DNA from: Flavobacterium sp. Root420 | GTDB lineage: Bacteria > Bacteroidota > Bacteroidia > Flavobacteriales > Flavobacteriaceae | Direction of reading: 5' to 3' | NCBI RefSeq assembly: GCF_001427905.1 | Contig: NZ_LMEF01000001.1 | Location: 186,394-250,393, forward strand | Length of the DNA stretch: 64,000 nucleotides | Shown here: positions 7,693 through 16,826 of the stretch, one piece after another | Numbering within the stretch: the first letter of the stretch is position 1 | How the letters are laid out: the number at the start of each line of letters is the position of its first letter | Notes under the pieces: generated by a model | Told to the model about the DNA's origin: nothing | Databases searched by the model: none | What the model saw: the letters and a program-made list of their open reading frames with translations, nothing else | Made by a program: the position numbers and the translations under genes

Positions 7693-8670
7693 TTAAAATC
7701 CGCTTGGTTTCAAATGTAAACCGGTGGTTTCTTCTAATCCAAACATTAAATTCATGTTTTGAATGGCTTGGCCTGAAGCACCTTTGGTTAAGTTGTCAAT
7801 GATTGAGGTAATCAAAATCCGGTTTCCTTTTTTCAATAAACTGATGATACATTTGTTGGTTTGAACGACTTGCTTCATATTGATATTTGTCGTTGTAACG
7901 GTTACAAACGGTTCATTTTTATAAAAATCTTGGTATTTAGCAACCAATTGTTCCAAACTATCGTCGGATAGTGTATATAATGTTGCAAAAATTCCTCTTG
8001 GAAAATCTCCTCTGTTCGGAATAAAAAGCAATTCACTTTCAAAATCATCCTGCAATTGAACCAAACTTTCTCCAATTTCTCCTAAATGCTGGTGTTCAAA
8101 AGCTTTATAATGTGACATATTATTGTTTCTCCAACTGAAATGCGAAGTTTCTGAAAGACCAACTCCAGCGCCGGTACTTCCGGTTGTGGCATTAATATGA
8201 ACGTCGTTATTCAACAGATTGTTTTTAGCCAATGGTAACAAAGCCAATTGAATTGTTGTAGCAAAACAACCCGGATTTGCAATATAATTTGCTTTTTTGA
8301 TATCCGCTTTATTCAGTTCCGGCAAGCCGTAAATGAAATCTTTTCCTTCAAAATGAGCGTCTTTATTCAATCTGAAATCATTTCCTAAATCGATGATTTT
8401 AGTGTGGCTCGCAAATTGATTTTCCTTCAAAAATGAAATCGATTTTCCGTGTCCCAAACATAAAAACACAACATTTACATCTGGATTGATGGTGTCAGTA
8501 AAATTCATTTCAATATCTCCCATCAAGTCATGGTGCGCCACAGAAAGTGGTTTACCCGAATTGGTTGTACTGTAAACAAAATCAATGTTTACATTGGGGT
8601 GATACATTAATATTCTGATCAATTCACCGGCTGTGTAGCCCGAACCACCAATTATTCCGACATTAATCAT
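7693..8670 (-). CDS. argC: N-acyl-gamma-glutamyl-phosphate reductase
   Basis: NADPH-dependent reduction of N-acylglutamyl phosphate to the semialdehyde. The protein has 325 residues. The nucleotide-binding start is GIIGGSGYTAGELIRIL (5-21), and the catalytic Cys135 is in NPGCFATT. The start codon lies inside the end of argG (8-nt overlap), a strong sign of translational coupling. The length is typical of the short ArgC type. Confidence 0.95.
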   Translation of the reverse strand: MINVGIIGGSGYTAGELIRILMYHPNVNIDFVYSTTNSGKPLSVAHHDLMGDIEMNFTDTINPDVNVVFLCLGHGKSISFLKENQFASHTKIIDLGNDFRLNKDAHFEGKDFIYGLPELNKADIKKANYIANPGCFATTIQLALLPLAKNNLLNNDVHINATTGSTGAGVGLSETSHFSWRNNNMSHYKAFEHQHLGEIGESLVQLQDDFESELLFIPNRGDFPRGIFATLYTLSDDSLEQLVAKYQDFYKNEPFVTVTTTNINMKQVVQTNKCIISLLKKGNRILITSIIDNLTKGASGQAIQNMNLMFGLEETTGLHLKPSGF

Positions 8671-9856
8671 GATCTAAATGGTTTACGGATGAAAATATGT
8701 TTTGAGCATTTCCTAAAATCTTAATAAATCCTTTTGCATCATCAGACGTCCAGGCATTGTTCATTTCTCCATATTGACCGAAACCTGTATTCATCAAATC
8801 ATTATCAGATTCAATTCCGTCAAGCGAAAAATGATATGGTTTTAAAGAAACAGTTACAACTCCATTAACTGTTTTTTGCGTGTCTTGTAAAAACGTTTCG
8901 ATGTTACGCATTACCGGATCTAAAAACTGTCCTTCATGAAATAACATTCCATACCAGTTTCCTAATTGCTCTTTCCAGTATTGTTGCCATTTTCCAAGCG
9001 TATGTTTTTCTAATAAATGATGTGATTTGATGATAATTAATGGAGCAGCAGCTTCGAAACCAACTCTTCCTTTAATTCCGATAATAGTATCTCCAACGTG
9101 AATATCTCTACCGATTGCAAATGCATTTGCCAGTTTTTCAAGAGCAACAATATTATTAGATGGTTTATCCATTATACCGTTTAATCCAACTAATTCTCCT
9201 TGTTCAAAATGTAATCTTACTTTCTCTTCACCATCTTTTTGCAATTGAGAAGGATAAGCGTCACTTGGCAGTGGCTGGCTTGAAGTTAGTGTTTCTTTCC
9301 CTCCAACACTAGTTCCCCAAAGTCCTTTATTGATCGAATATTGCGCTTTTTCCCAAGAATAATGAACGCCATTTTGAGCCAAATAATCAACTTCTTCTTG
9401 TCTTGAAAGTTTTAAATCTCTAATTGGTGTGATAATTTCAATTTCAGGAGCAATAGTCTGGAAAATTAAATCAAAACGAATTTGGTCATTTCCTGCACCT
9501 GTACTTCCGTGTGCGATAGCGCTTGCTCCCACTTTTTTAGCATATTTTATGGCTTCAATAGCCTGAAAAACACGTTCTGCACTTACTGACAACGGATATG
9601 TATTATTTTTTAATACATTTCCGAAAATCAAATATTTTATAGCTTTATCATAATATTTATCTACAATGGTAAGATTTGCGTGTCGTGCACTTCCTAATTC
9701 GTAAGCTCTTTTTTCAATTGCTGATAATTCTTCAGCATCAAATCCTCCTGTATCTACAAGTACGGTATGAACTTCGTATCCTTTTTCATTTTTTAAATAT
9801 TTCAAACAATACGAGGTATCTAATCCTCCACTATAAGCTAATACAACTTTTTTCAT
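8663..9856 (-). CDS. argG: Argininosuccinate synthase
   Basis: Condenses citrulline and aspartate with ATP to give argininosuccinate. The protein has 397 residues. The PP-loop YSGGLDTSYC is at residues 8-17, and the conserved blocks GSTGAGNDQIRF and YSINKGLWGTSVGGKETL are present. It lies 64 nt downstream of the GNAT gene and overlaps argC by 8 nt. Confidence 0.95.
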   Translation of the reverse strand: MKKVVLAYSGGLDTSYCLKYLKNEKGYEVHTVLVDTGGFDAEELSAIEKRAYELGSARHANLTIVDKYYDKAIKYLIFGNVLKNNTYPLSVSAERVFQAIEAIKYAKKVGASAIAHGSTGAGNDQIRFDLIFQTIAPEIEIITPIRDLKLSRQEEVDYLAQNGVHYSWEKAQYSINKGLWGTSVGGKETLTSSQPLPSDAYPSQLQKDGEEKVRLHFEQGELVGLNGIMDKPSNNIVALEKLANAFAIGRDIHVGDTIIGIKGRVGFEAAAPLIIIKSHHLLEKHTLGKWQQYWKEQLGNWYGMLFHEGQFLDPVMRNIETFLQDTQKTVNGVVTVSLKPYHFSLDGIESDNDLMNTGFGQYGEMNNAWTSDDAKGFIKILGNAQNIFSSVNHLDHD

Positions 9857-9920
9857 TTTATATAATTTAGGCTAATACTTTCGTATTTAGCAAGTTTGAG
9901 ATTTCTTTCTATTGGTATTC

Positions 9921-10562
9921 TTATGGAAAAAAAATAAATGACAGAATCTTATTTAAGAATAAGGCTTGTTTTATTTTTTTTAATCTGTTCAAAACAGCCT
10001 CATTAAAAGGGTGTCTTGGCGGATCTTTTTGCTTTTCTTTTGGGTCGTACAACATTCCGGTACAAAGGCACATTTTGTTTTCTTTGCTTTTTAGAATTTC
10101 GTAATTGGTACAGGTTTTACAGCCTGACCAAAAACTTGGATCGGTTGTTAATTCAGAGAAAGGCACCGGTTTATAACCTAAATCAGAATTGATTTTCATC
10201 ACGGCTAAACCAGTGGTGATTCCAAATATTTTAGCATCGGGATATCTTTTTAGAGAATAATCAAAAACTTTTGATTTGATCTTTTTAGCCAAACCTAAAC
10301 TTCTGTAATCCGGATGCACAATTAAACCAGAATGCGCGACGAATTTTCCGTGTTGCCAACTTTCGATATAACAAAAACCTGCAAATTTTCCATCTGCCAG
10401 AGCAATCATCGCATCACCGTTCGACATTTTTTTCTGAATGTACTCAGGAGTTCTTTTAGCAATCCCCGTACCTCTTAACAAGGCAGATGATTCTATTGTA
10501 TCGCAAATTTCCTGTGCGAATTTGAAGTGTTCTTCTTGAGTTACAACAATAGAGATTTTCAT
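9921..10562 (-). CDS. GNAT acyltransferase, probable N-acylglutamate (N-succinylglutamate) synthase
   Basis: A 213-residue GNAT-fold protein at the head of the arginine cluster. The acyl-CoA loop is VHPDYRSLGLAKKI (82-95). After the fold comes a Cys-rich part with C148-x2-C151 and C165-x-C167, which could bind a metal. No classical argA or argJ is seen nearby. In Bacteroides thetaiotaomicron a GNAT next to argG has been proposed as the N-succinylglutamate synthase, from fitness data as I recall. The same job is inferred here from position and the Cys pattern. The ATG at 10562 is the first gene after a leader of about 320 nt. Confidence 0.7.
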   Translation of the reverse strand: MKISIVVTQEEHFKFAQEICDTIESSALLRGTGIAKRTPEYIQKKMSNGDAMIALADGKFAGFCYIESWQHGKFVAHSGLIVHPDYRSLGLAKKIKSKVFDYSLKRYPDAKIFGITTGLAVMKINSDLGYKPVPFSELTTDPSFWSGCKTCTNYEILKSKENKMCLCTGMLYDPKEKQKDPPRHPFNEAVLNRLKKIKQALFLNKILSFIFFP

Positions 10563-10718
10563 TTCAATAGTTGAAGTTAGAGTTAAAAATTAAAACGTAC
10601 TGTTTAGTTTGAAATCTAAAAATCAATCCAATAAAATTAGACAAAATAGAAGTAACATTCTCAAAATCAAAAACTTGATTTAGAAAATTCACAAAATGAT
10701 ATATACTTTTAGGATATG

Positions 10719-10735
10719 TTTGTCCAGTGGACAAA
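10719..10735. promoter_or_regulatory. 17-nt palindrome TTTGTCC-N3-GGACAAA in arg leader
   Basis: Perfect 7-base arms around a 3-base centre, between the promoter and the GNAT gene. A second, similar site (TTTGTC-CGT-GACAAA) lies at 10841-10855. It could be an operator pair or two RNA hairpins. No binding protein can be named. Confidence 0.45.
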
Positions 10736-10797
10736 TTAGATGATTTCAAAATGAAAAATGAATATAAATAAATACGCGGCGAAAAACTCTGTGAATA

Positions 10798-10884
10798 CTA
10801 TAGAGATAGCATCCGTACTTCGGGAGAAGTTACAGGAGAGTTTGTCCGTGACAAAGAAGTTATATGTAAACTTATTTTATTCAT
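10798..10884 (-). CDS. Possible 28-codon leader ORF of the arginine operon
   Basis: An ATG at 10884 opens a 28-codon frame ending at TAG 10800-10798. The peptide begins MNKISLHITS and ends VRMLSL. It contains two Arg codons, both CGG. The ATG is placed almost at the predicted transcription start, so it would need leaderless initiation. It overlaps hairpins (ACTTC-TCCC-GAAGT near 10820-10833; ATGCTAT/ATAGTAT near 10794-10814). This could be an attenuation leader or chance. Confidence 0.3.
   Translation of the reverse strand: MNKISLHITSLSRTNSPVTSPEVRMLSL
10841..10855. promoter_or_regulatory. Second TTTGTC-N3-GACAAA palindrome in arg leader
   Basis: Six-base perfect arms with a 3-base centre, about 35-50 nt downstream of the promoter's -7 element. 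It matches the half-sites of the palindrome at 10719-10735, with a 3-nt rather than 5-nt gap between TTTGTC and GACAAA. Confidence 0.4.
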
Positions 10885-10889
10885 CGATG

Positions 10890-10917
10890 CAAAAGTACAC
10901 TATTTTTTTATTTACAA
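10890..10917 (-). promoter_or_regulatory. Promoter of the arginine/proline operon
   Basis: On the minus strand, TTG (10917-10915), 17 nt, then TACTTTTG (10897-10890). This fits the Bacteroidota sigma factor consensus of TTG near -33 and TAnnTTTG near -7. Transcription should begin around 10885, leaving a leader of about 320 nt before the GNAT start codon. Confidence 0.7.
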
Positions 10918-10969
10918 AACAAAAAAGTAAAATTCTAACATTTTTTTAGCGTAATGTTATTTTTGTAAG

Positions 10970-11008
10970 GCACTAAGATTCTAAGATGCTAAGGCTCTAA
11001 GATTTCTG
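10970..11008. repeat. CTAAG quasi-tandem repeat upstream of the arg promoter
   Basis: Repeats of GGCACTAAG, ATTCTAAG, ATGCTAAG and GCTCTAAG, the same family as at 1867, 2724 and 5091. It lies in the gap between the arg promoter and the terminator of the M1 peptidase gene. The rest of the 10563-11172 gap holds the leader described above and no credible gene. Confidence 0.6.
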
Positions 11009-11113
11009 AAACTTTTATTTTTTTACAAAAAACACAAACTATAACATGATTCAACAACCTTAGGTTGATCACTGATTAACAATTGAAAACTGAAACCTGA
11101 AACAAGAGAAACT

Positions 11114-11150
11114 AAAAAACCCGATAGCTACTAATAACTATCGGGTTTTT
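11114..11150 (-). terminator. Terminator of the M1 peptidase gene
   Basis: The stem ACCCGATAG/CTATCGGGT, flanked by A and T runs, lies 23 nt beyond the stop codon at 11173. The A-run on the plus strand gives the U-tract on the minus-strand transcript. The symmetry means it could work both ways. Confidence 0.85.
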
Positions 11151-11172
11151 ATAAATTTATATTCTTTATTCT

Positions 11173-13449
11173 TTATTCTTTATTCTTAATAAACGGAATT
11201 ACTTGTCCATTTCCTAAAATAATCATATCAAATCCTGTTTTAGCTTCATTAAATTTGAATTTTAGACCTGCACTTTTTGACTGAAAAGTATCTTTTTCTC
11301 CGTCAACCGGCTCAACAGAAAACATTGGATAATTTGTTATCTCTACATTAAGAACACTGCTTTTCTCTGTAAATTCAATTTTCAAAGGCGCTTTTGCGGT
11401 CGAATAAGTCCCAACATAAGCATCTAAAATAATATCTTTCTCTATTACTCCTTTTGTTGCTGTCCAAACATTATTACTTTCGTTATAATCTGGAAAAACA
11501 TGATCGGGATCTAATGTCACACTTTCAATCTCTTCTGTAGAATTATGTTTGAAAGACCATTCATTGTTACGCTGCCAAATTTCAACAGGCAATTTAACTC
11601 TGGTTACTTTTCCGCTTTTTGTTTTTACATCCAAAATAATTGGCATAGGCATCTTATCAAAATTTTCCACCGTAATTACAACTCCTTTTGATGGATCGTT
11701 TTTCACGTATTTGATCGAATTAATTCCCTGATCAAATCGCCAGTTGTTTACAAACCAGCTTCTCCAGAACCAACTTAAATCTTCTCCGGCAACATTTTCA
11801 ATTGTTCTGAAAAAATCATCAGGAGTAGGATGTTTATAAGCCCAACGCTCTACATAAGTACGCAATGCTTTGTCAAAGCGCTCTTGTCCTAAAACTTGCT
11901 CTCTTAGAATTGTCAAACCTGCACTTGGTTTTACATAACATAAAACCCCAATATTAGCTTCCTTCATATTATCAGGAGAACTCATAATGGTCTCTAATTT
12001 TGGACTAGTTAAATACTCTACATCTTCATGAAGATCTGAAGGTTTTTGCTTGTATTCTCCGTTATTAAAATCAAAAGAACTTACCGAGTTAATAAAAGTA
12101 TTAAAACCTTCATCCATCCAGGCAAATAAACGTTCGTTTGAACCAACAATCATTGGAAACCAGATATGTCCAAATTCGTGATCTGTAACTCCCCATAAAT
12201 CATCTCCTTTAGATTTCCATCCGCAGAAAACTATACCGGGATATTCCATTCCTCCTTCATTTCCTGCTACGTTTGTCGCAGCCGGATAAGGATATTCAAA
12301 CCATCTTTTCGAATAATTTTCAATTGAAGATTTTACATATTCTGTAGAACGTCCATAAGCATCATTTCCAGCACTTTCAACAGGATAAGCTGATAAAGCC
12401 AATGATTTTTTACCACTTGGTAAGTTTATTTTTGCTCCGTCTAAGATAAAAGCTGGCGATGATGCCCAGGAAAAATCACGTGCATTTTTTATTTGATAAT
12501 GCCAGGTTTTCTCCCCTGTTGCATTTGTATTTGCTGTAGCTGCCACTTCTTCTGCAGTACGAATCATTACAGTTTTATCACTCTGAGATGCTTCTTTGTA
12601 ACGCTTAAACTGTTCTGTAGGTAAAACTTCAGCAGCGTTTAACAATTCTCCTGAACCTACAACATAGTGATTTGCAGGCACCGTAATTTTTACGTCAAAA
12701 TTACCATACTCTAAATAAAACTCAGAAGCTCCTAAATAGGGTGCCGTATTCCATCCTCTTACATCGTCATACACACACATACGTGGATACCATTGTGCAA
12801 TCGTGAAGATTTTTCCATTTTTAGTTTCTAAAACCCCCATTCTGTCAGATCCTTCAAAAGGCGCTATAAATGAGAATTCAATTTTAATTTTTACAGATCC
12901 TCCCTTTGAAGCCAATTCTTGTGGAAGAAAAATTTGCATTCTGGTATCCGTAACGATGAATTTTGCATCAGTTTCAACCTTAGTTTTTCCACCAGAAATT
13001 ACTTTTACTGATTTTATTTTATTTCCTCCTTCAAAAACCTGACCTTGAGCGCCATTTCGGCTCCCCGTTAAAGGCACAACAGCGTTTCCTCGTGAATCTT
13101 CTTTGAATAAGTTTTGATCTAAGTTTAACCAAACAAATGATAATTTATCAGGACTATTATTAGTATAAGTAATTTCATCGGTACCAATAATTTCATTTTT
13201 TACTGCATTTAATTTTGCTGTAATTTGATAATCAGCTCTGTTTTGCCAATACTCAGCTCCAGGCTGACCACTTGCAGAACGGGTTGATGTACCGTTTTTT
13301 GTATAAAAATGCGGTGCAAAAGCATCATGATAATTATAGTTATTTACCGGGTTTGCTGCTGTTGGAGCTGGGGTTTGTTGTGCCCAAACAGAAGTAATCC
13401 CTATAAACAAAGCCATGGCTAATATGGCTTTAGAAGATTGTTTTTTCAT
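11173..13449 (-). CDS. Exported M1 family metallopeptidase
   Basis: A zinc aminopeptidase-like enzyme of the gluzincin M1 family. The zinc motif is HEFGH followed after 18 residues by Glu in WMDEGFNTF, which matches HExxH-x18-E. The frame is open from 13473, but Met9 at 13449 (MKKQSSK) is the better start because it opens a signal peptide ending near WAQQ. The protein is then about 758 residues, exported to the periplasm or surface, and probably degrades peptides. The substrate is unknown. It forms a single-gene unit with its own terminator. Confidence 0.88.
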   Translation of the reverse strand: MKKQSSKAILAMALFIGITSVWAQQTPAPTAANPVNNYNYHDAFAPHFYTKNGTSTRSASGQPGAEYWQNRADYQITAKLNAVKNEIIGTDEITYTNNSPDKLSFVWLNLDQNLFKEDSRGNAVVPLTGSRNGAQGQVFEGGNKIKSVKVISGGKTKVETDAKFIVTDTRMQIFLPQELASKGGSVKIKIEFSFIAPFEGSDRMGVLETKNGKIFTIAQWYPRMCVYDDVRGWNTAPYLGASEFYLEYGNFDVKITVPANHYVVGSGELLNAAEVLPTEQFKRYKEASQSDKTVMIRTAEEVAATANTNATGEKTWHYQIKNARDFSWASSPAFILDGAKINLPSGKKSLALSAYPVESAGNDAYGRSTEYVKSSIENYSKRWFEYPYPAATNVAGNEGGMEYPGIVFCGWKSKGDDLWGVTDHEFGHIWFPMIVGSNERLFAWMDEGFNTFINSVSSFDFNNGEYKQKPSDLHEDVEYLTSPKLETIMSSPDNMKEANIGVLCYVKPSAGLTILREQVLGQERFDKALRTYVERWAYKHPTPDDFFRTIENVAGEDLSWFWRSWFVNNWRFDQGINSIKYVKNDPSKGVVITVENFDKMPMPIILDVKTKSGKVTRVKLPVEIWQRNNEWSFKHNSTEEIESVTLDPDHVFPDYNESNNVWTATKGVIEKDIILDAYVGTYSTAKAPLKIEFTEKSSVLNVEITNYPMFSVEPVDGEKDTFQSKSAGLKFKFNEAKTGFDMIILGNGQVIPFIKNKE

Positions 13450-13634
13450 ATTTTTTAGCTGTTTATGTAGCAAATTAATGAAAAAAAAAGCTATTTAAAG
13501 AGAGAAGTTTAAGGTTAAATTTGATTTTTAGCAAAATTTTATCAAAAAAAAATTAAGCTATTTCCTTCAAAAACTGAAATTTATAAAATATATTTACAGC
13601 TAGATAAAAACTAATTCCTTTTAATTATATCATT

Positions 13635-14486
13635 TTGAATACAACTATTTCAAATTCAACACTTAAAGCTTCTATCAAACATGTAGGAGCAGAATTATCA
13701 TCATTAAGGAGCAACCAGAACAAGGAATTTATCTGGGAAGGCAATCCTGATTTTTGGGGAAAGCATTCTCCTGTTCTTTTTCCGATTGTAGGAACTCTAA
13801 AAAACAATACATATACAGTAAACGAAAAAAAATATCAACTGCCAAGACATGGTTTTGCACGTGATATGGAATTTCAATTGATTGATAAAACAGAAAACAG
13901 TGTTACTTTTTCTTTGCAGTCAAATGCGGAAACGCTGAAAAAGTATCCTTTTGAATTTGAATTACAACTCATCTATACACTTCATGAAAGCGCTTTAGAT
14001 ATTCAATATAAAGTAACTAATAAAAGTGAAAGTAAAATGCCTTTTTCTATAGGTGCCCATCCGGCCATTGCTTTACCTGAAAATTTTGAGAGTTATGCAT
14101 TAAAATTTGAAAGAGAAGAAGTTCTGAAATATTATCTTCTTGAAAATGATTTAATATCAGATAAAACTAAAGTTCTGGAAACAAAGAATGGTTTAGTCCC
14201 ATTAAATTATAAATTGTTTGAGAATGATGCGTTAATTTTTAAAACGTTAGAATCAAATTCACTAACAATTCTTGAAAATTCAAAACCTTATATAAAAATT
14301 GATTTTGAAGATTTTCCAAGTTTAGGAATATGGACAAAAGAACAAGCTTCATTTATATGTATTGAGCCTTGGTTAGGATATTCTGATACAGCTGTTAATT
14401 CAGGAGATTTATTCGAAAAAAAAGGTGTTTTAATTTTGGATGCCAATCAGACATTCACTTCAAAATTCAGTATACAAATATTATAA
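13635..14486 (+). CDS. Aldose 1-epimerase family protein
   Basis: A 283-residue galactose-mutarotase-like protein, related to LacX/YeaD-type sugar epimerases. The blocks FIWEGNPDFWGKHSPVLFPIVG, HGFARDMEF, GAHPAIALPENF and ICIEPWLG fit the family. It probably interconverts anomers of a free or phosphorylated sugar in the cytoplasm; the substrate is unknown. The start appears to be TTG at 13635; no ATG lies near the alignment start. A GNAT gene follows after 10 nt. Confidence 0.85.
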   Translation: MNTTISNSTLKASIKHVGAELSSLRSNQNKEFIWEGNPDFWGKHSPVLFPIVGTLKNNTYTVNEKKYQLPRHGFARDMEFQLIDKTENSVTFSLQSNAETLKKYPFEFELQLIYTLHESALDIQYKVTNKSESKMPFSIGAHPAIALPENFESYALKFEREEVLKYYLLENDLISDKTKVLETKNGLVPLNYKLFENDALIFKTLESNSLTILENSKPYIKIDFEDFPSLGIWTKEQASFICIEPWLGYSDTAVNSGDLFEKKGVLILDANQTFTSKFSIQIL

Positions 14487-14496
14487 AATCTAAAAA

Positions 14497-15045
14497 ATGT
14501 TAGAATTCAATTTTTCTCCATTTCCAATTATAGAAACGGAACGTTTACTTTTAAGAAGAATTATCAATGATGATGTAAACGAGGTTTTTGAATTGCGTTC
14601 AAATCCTGAAACCATGAAATATATTCCAAGACCTTTAGTGAAAAACACTGAAGATGCATTAGAACATATAGCTATGATAGAAGATAAAATCGTTACTAAT
14701 GTTGGAATCAATTGGGGTATCACTTTAAAAGGTAGCTCAAAATTGCTAGGAATCATAGGCTATTACAGGATGCAGCCTGAAAATTACCGCGCTGAAATTG
14801 GCTACATGCTTTTACTCGAATTTCATGGAAAAGGAATTATTCCTGAAGCTGTAAATAGATTAATAAGATATGGTTTTGATGATCTAAAATTACATTCCAT
14901 CGAAGCGGTAATTGATCCTGAAAATTTCGCTTCAGAAAAAGTATTACAAAAATGTGGTTTTGTTAAAGAAGCGCATTTTAAAGAATCTGAATTTTATGAA
15001 GGCCGTTTTCTCGATAAGGTAATTTACTCATTACTAGACAAATAA
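14497..15045 (+). CDS. RimJ/RimL-type GNAT acetyltransferase
   Basis: A 182-residue acetyltransferase. The N-terminus IIETERLLLRRI and the acetyl-CoA region EIGYMLLLEFHGKGIIPEAVNRLIRYGF, then DPENFASEKVLQKCGFVKE, are typical of the RimJ/RimL group that acetylates protein N-termini or small amines. The substrate cannot be told. It sits 10 nt after the epimerase gene, so the two are likely co-transcribed. Confidence 0.85.
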   Translation: MLEFNFSPFPIIETERLLLRRIINDDVNEVFELRSNPETMKYIPRPLVKNTEDALEHIAMIEDKIVTNVGINWGITLKGSSKLLGIIGYYRMQPENYRAEIGYMLLLEFHGKGIIPEAVNRLIRYGFDDLKLHSIEAVIDPENFASEKVLQKCGFVKEAHFKESEFYEGRFLDKVIYSLLDK

Positions 15046-15178
15046 AAAACTACTAATTTCTTATAAAAATAAATCTTGTTAAATATACTTTTTCTACAAT
15101 AGCAAACCAGCCTATTGCGTTATATTTGCACGCGAAATAAATGACTAAGCTTTATTTCGATTCCGAAAACTTATTTTT

Positions 15179-15736
15179 ATGAAAAAAATACTTATCCTTT
15201 TTGTTCTCTTCTCTTCTGTTCAAAGTCAAAGTCAAACTTATGTAAAATTTAACGCTGCTACTGCTCTGTTTGCAATTCCAAATGTAGGAATCGAAACAAG
15301 TATCGGAGAAAAAACTACTTTTAGCGTTGATGTTATGGCTTCTTTCTGGGAATCATTCAATGGTCATAATCCAATGAAATTTTATACTTTGACTCCAGAA
15401 GTTCGTTATCATTTTAAAGAAAAATATAATGGTTTTTATGTAGGTGGTCATGCTGGTCCTGACATTTATGAAATACAAAAATGGAATTATTGGGACACTA
15501 ACAAATACGAACATGGTTTTGGTTATCGTTTAGGAGTTACTGTTGGTTACAACATTAAATTAAACGACAAATTTTTATTAGATATTTTTGCAGGAGGTGG
15601 CTGGCACCAAGGTTTTTACCACGGCTATTACAATGATGGAACTCCGGGAAGATATGAAAAGGCTGCCAATTGGAATAAAAGCGGTGAATGGTTACCCTAT
15701 CGTGGTGGCGTGATGCTTTCTTATAAATTAAACTAG
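15179..15736 (+). CDS. DUF3575-type outer membrane protein
   Basis: A 185-residue protein with a signal peptide ([19 protein letters not shown]) and a small beta-barrel-like body with alternating aromatic strands, matching DUF3575. It ends in a hydrophobic-aromatic strand (MLSYKLN). Function unknown; an outer membrane location is inferred. A -7 like TATATTTG lies at 15121-15128 without a clear -33 partner. The stop overlaps the convergent VF530 gene by 4 nt. Confidence 0.75.
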   Translation: MKKILILFVLFSSVQSQSQTYVKFNAATALFAIPNVGIETSIGEKTTFSVDVMASFWESFNGHNPMKFYTLTPEVRYHFKEKYNGFYVGGHAGPDIYEIQKWNYWDTNKYEHGFGYRLGVTVGYNIKLNDKFLLDIFAGGGWHQGFYHGYYNDGTPGRYEKAANWNKSGEWLPYRGGVMLSYKLN

Positions 15737-15954
15737 AATTTAGGAAGGGATTTTACATATAGTTCCTCTACTTTTTTACGAGCCCAATCTGTTTTGCGTA
15801 AGAAGGTCAAGCTGGATTTTATACTCGGATTTGAGGTAAAACATTTTATCGGAATTAATTCCGATAATGTATCAAAACCATAATAAGCGACAAGCTTTTC
15901 TAATATTGATTGAAGCGTAATTCCGTGTAAAGGATCTTTTGATTGATTTTGCAT
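15733..15954 (-). CDS. VF530 family DNA-binding protein (DUF2132)
   Basis: A 73-residue protein matching the VF530 family closely ([37 protein letters not shown]). The family has a known small helical structure from Vibrio fischeri and is described as DNA binding. The cellular role is unclear. The gene converges on the DUF3575 gene with a 4-nt overlap. Confidence 0.9.
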   Translation of the reverse strand: MQNQSKDPLHGITLQSILEKLVAYYGFDTLSELIPIKCFTSNPSIKSSLTFLRKTDWARKKVEELYVKSLPKF

Positions 15955-15978
15955 TTTATATTTTTAAAATAATAGTAA

Positions 15979-16005
15979 AAGACCGTATTCTAAAAGTACG
16001 GTCTT
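15979..16005 (-). terminator. Terminator of the outer membrane protein gene 16060-16686
   Basis: Perfect 9-bp stem AAGACCGTA/TACGGTCTT with a 9-nt loop, 55 nt after the stop codon. It also separates this gene from the VF530 gene. Confidence 0.75.
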
Positions 16006-16059
16006 CCTTTTTTACAAAATTAACGAATTGAAATTAAATTTAAATCAAATCGACTACTA

Positions 16060-16686
16060 TTAGAATATAAATTTAAATCCGAAAGAAAGTGGTGTAGTTA
16101 AATTTGGATTACCTACCAAATAAGCTGAGTCAACATTTGCAACGTGTGCTAATCCAAAATTAGTAACAGTAGTTTTTTCTCCAACTTTTGGATCCAAAGT
16201 CGTAGAAGTAAAATTTGCTAAATCATAAGAAAACTCAACAGAGAAACTTTTAGTTACGAAATAATCAAATCCACCTGATAAAGCTAAACCAACCTGACTT
16301 ACTTTTAAGTCATTTTCTTTTTCTTTTCCAGTAATAATTGGAGCAGCCAACTGTCCGAAGAAATATAAAGAACCGGCAACATTCCAATATTTTCTTGCTA
16401 ATGGCTCAATAACAATTAAGTCAGTCTTTGCAGTGGTTCCTGTATTTGATTCTGATTTCATATTAATAAATCCCAACCCAGCCCCAACTGCTACTGACGG
16501 TGTTACAAATGTACCAACAACAGGCAATACACTTACATTTGTATTTTTAAAATCTCCTGTTTTAGTTTGCTGATAACCAATTTGTGAAGTAGCAAACCAT
16601 GCTCCTTTTAAACCTTGATTTGCATCTTGTGCTTTTGCGGTTAAACCAATCAACACAATACCAACTAATGATAATTTTTTTTTCAT
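16060..16686 (-). CDS. Outer membrane beta-barrel protein
   Basis: A 208-residue porin-like protein with a signal peptide (MKKKLSLVGIVLIGLTAKAQ). Amphipathic strands end in FGFKFIF, a C-terminal aromatic signature for outer membrane insertion. It resembles the outer membrane protein beta-barrel domain family common in Flavobacteriia. No substrate or role can be given. It is divergent from smpB. Confidence 0.75.
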   Translation of the reverse strand: MKKKLSLVGIVLIGLTAKAQDANQGLKGAWFATSQIGYQQTKTGDFKNTNVSVLPVVGTFVTPSVAVGAGLGFINMKSESNTGTTAKTDLIVIEPLARKYWNVAGSLYFFGQLAAPIITGKEKENDLKVSQVGLALSGGFDYFVTKSFSVEFSYDLANFTSTTLDPKVGEKTTVTNFGLAHVANVDSAYLVGNPNLTTPLSFGFKFIF

Positions 16687-16826
16687 GTTTGAGTTTGTTT
16701 TAAATTATTCAACAAACTTATCTGTAAGTTTTTTCTTTAAACATGATCAAAATCATTGATTAAAAAAATTCTTTAATTATCTTAGATTGCATTAAAGTTT
16801 TTCAATTTTGTTTTACATTTGCAACT

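Noticed and set aside
10564..10749. 61-codon minus-strand ORF starting with TTG in the arg leader
   Set aside because: It has a TTG start, low-complexity Asn/Phe-rich sequence and no recognisable domain, and it spans the palindrome at 10719. More likely leader RNA than a gene.
10758..10949. 63-codon plus-strand ORF opposite the arginine leader
   Set aside because: It runs antisense through the promoter and leader hairpins, has no family resemblance, and its composition is that of AT-rich noncoding DNA.
13474..13634. Shared divergent promoter for the M1 peptidase and epimerase genes
   Set aside because: The gap is A/T-rich, but I could not find a TTG/TAnnTTTG pair with proper spacing in either direction.
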